A stretch of DNA of 31,499 nt, taken from positions 1 through 31,499 of the forward strand of contig JBQTHM010000034.1 in NCBI GenBank assembly GCA_052389895.1, written 5' to 3'. Shown here piece by piece: positions 31,384 to 31,499 of this stretch. Made by a program: the position numbers and the translations under genes. The stretch's first letter is position 1, and each line of letters starts with the position of its first letter. The notes below the pieces were generated by a model. It did not search any database. It was given only the letters and a program-made list of their open reading frames with translations, and had not been told where the DNA came from. The stretch is from CAVVXX01 sp052389895. Lineage in GTDB: Bacteria; Pseudomonadota; Alphaproteobacteria; Micropepsales; Micropepsaceae.

Positions 31384-31499
31384 GCCCCTTCTTTCATCCA
31401 GTTGCAAGTAGAGCCCGAACGTCATTTGAGCCAACTTGGCTCGGTGGTGCAACGGGACGGGGCGCGGAGCCCCCAAGTAGCTCAAGCGACCCGTCCCGT
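31376..31499. mobile_element. Probable end of a further insertion element at the window edge
   Basis: Sequence unrelated to IS1595 begins between 31360 and 31376. TGACCTGAGCCCCTTC at 31376 has the TGA-start and C-rich form of IS3-family terminal repeats. The reverse strand has an open frame from the window edge ending ALLATG and a stop about 20 nt before that terminus, as expected for the 3' end of a transposase gene read leftwards. The evidence is positional and by resemblance only. Confidence 0.35.

Noticed and set aside
31120..31485. 121-codon reverse-strand open frame at the right edge
   Set aside because: Most of it is antisense to the IS1595 transposase, and the remainder does not match a known protein in that frame.

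Overview
The window looks like a chromosomal contig from a GC-rich alphaproteobacterium. The evidence is the high GC content, the rpmH-rnpA-yidD-yidC-engB-argB-dapD order, the truA/fmt/def and dnaX/recR groups, a CycM-like membrane cytochrome c, a short (about 97 nt) SRP RNA and many GTG starts with 1-4 nt gene overlaps. I cannot place it below class from sequence alone.

Layout. 1-535 is accessory debris: an IS3-type transposase remnant abutting the 3' part of a tail-anchored membrane protein gene, next to the 3' end of a tRNA-Arg(ACG). 536-29870 is ordinary backbone: a lipoprotein, a dienelactone hydrolase-family protein and gamma-glutamyltransferase (993-4851); a small secreted protein with a good terminator (4864-5170); glucokinase translationally coupled to an orphan sensor histidine kinase (5372-7755); the divergent rpmH-rnpA-yidD-yidC-engB-argB-dapD run (7824-13050); two membrane proteins; dapE and murI (14157-16170); a palindromic repeat; the overlapping def-fmt-truA operon read leftwards (16289-18461); rmuC; a toxin-antitoxin pair whose toxin carries a nonsense codon; dnaX-recR without the usual ybaB between them; the SRP RNA; a macro-domain protein; kdsB; cytochrome c; an NlpC/P60 protein coupled to an M17 aminopeptidase; a TAXI-type binding protein; and a TPR lipoprotein with a long Ala/Pro/Lys-rich tail. 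29871-31499 is accessory again: a possible RHS scrap, an rve transposase scrap, an ankyrin-repeat gene cut by an IS1595-family element, and that element itself cut by a further sequence at the window edge.

How it fits together. The central genes serve core processes: ribosome and tRNA processing (rpmH, rnpA, truA, fmt, def), membrane protein insertion (SRP RNA, yidD, yidC), lysine/peptidoglycan and arginine synthesis (dapD, dapE, murI, argB), LPS (kdsB) and replication/repair (dnaX, recR, rmuC). I found no clear intact novel system. The most interesting leads are the histidine kinase-glucokinase coupling, the disabled ParE-type toxin with an intact antitoxin, and a decayed RHS/ankyrin locus at the right edge. 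Both edges lie in or near insertion-sequence material, as expected where a repeat breaks an assembly.
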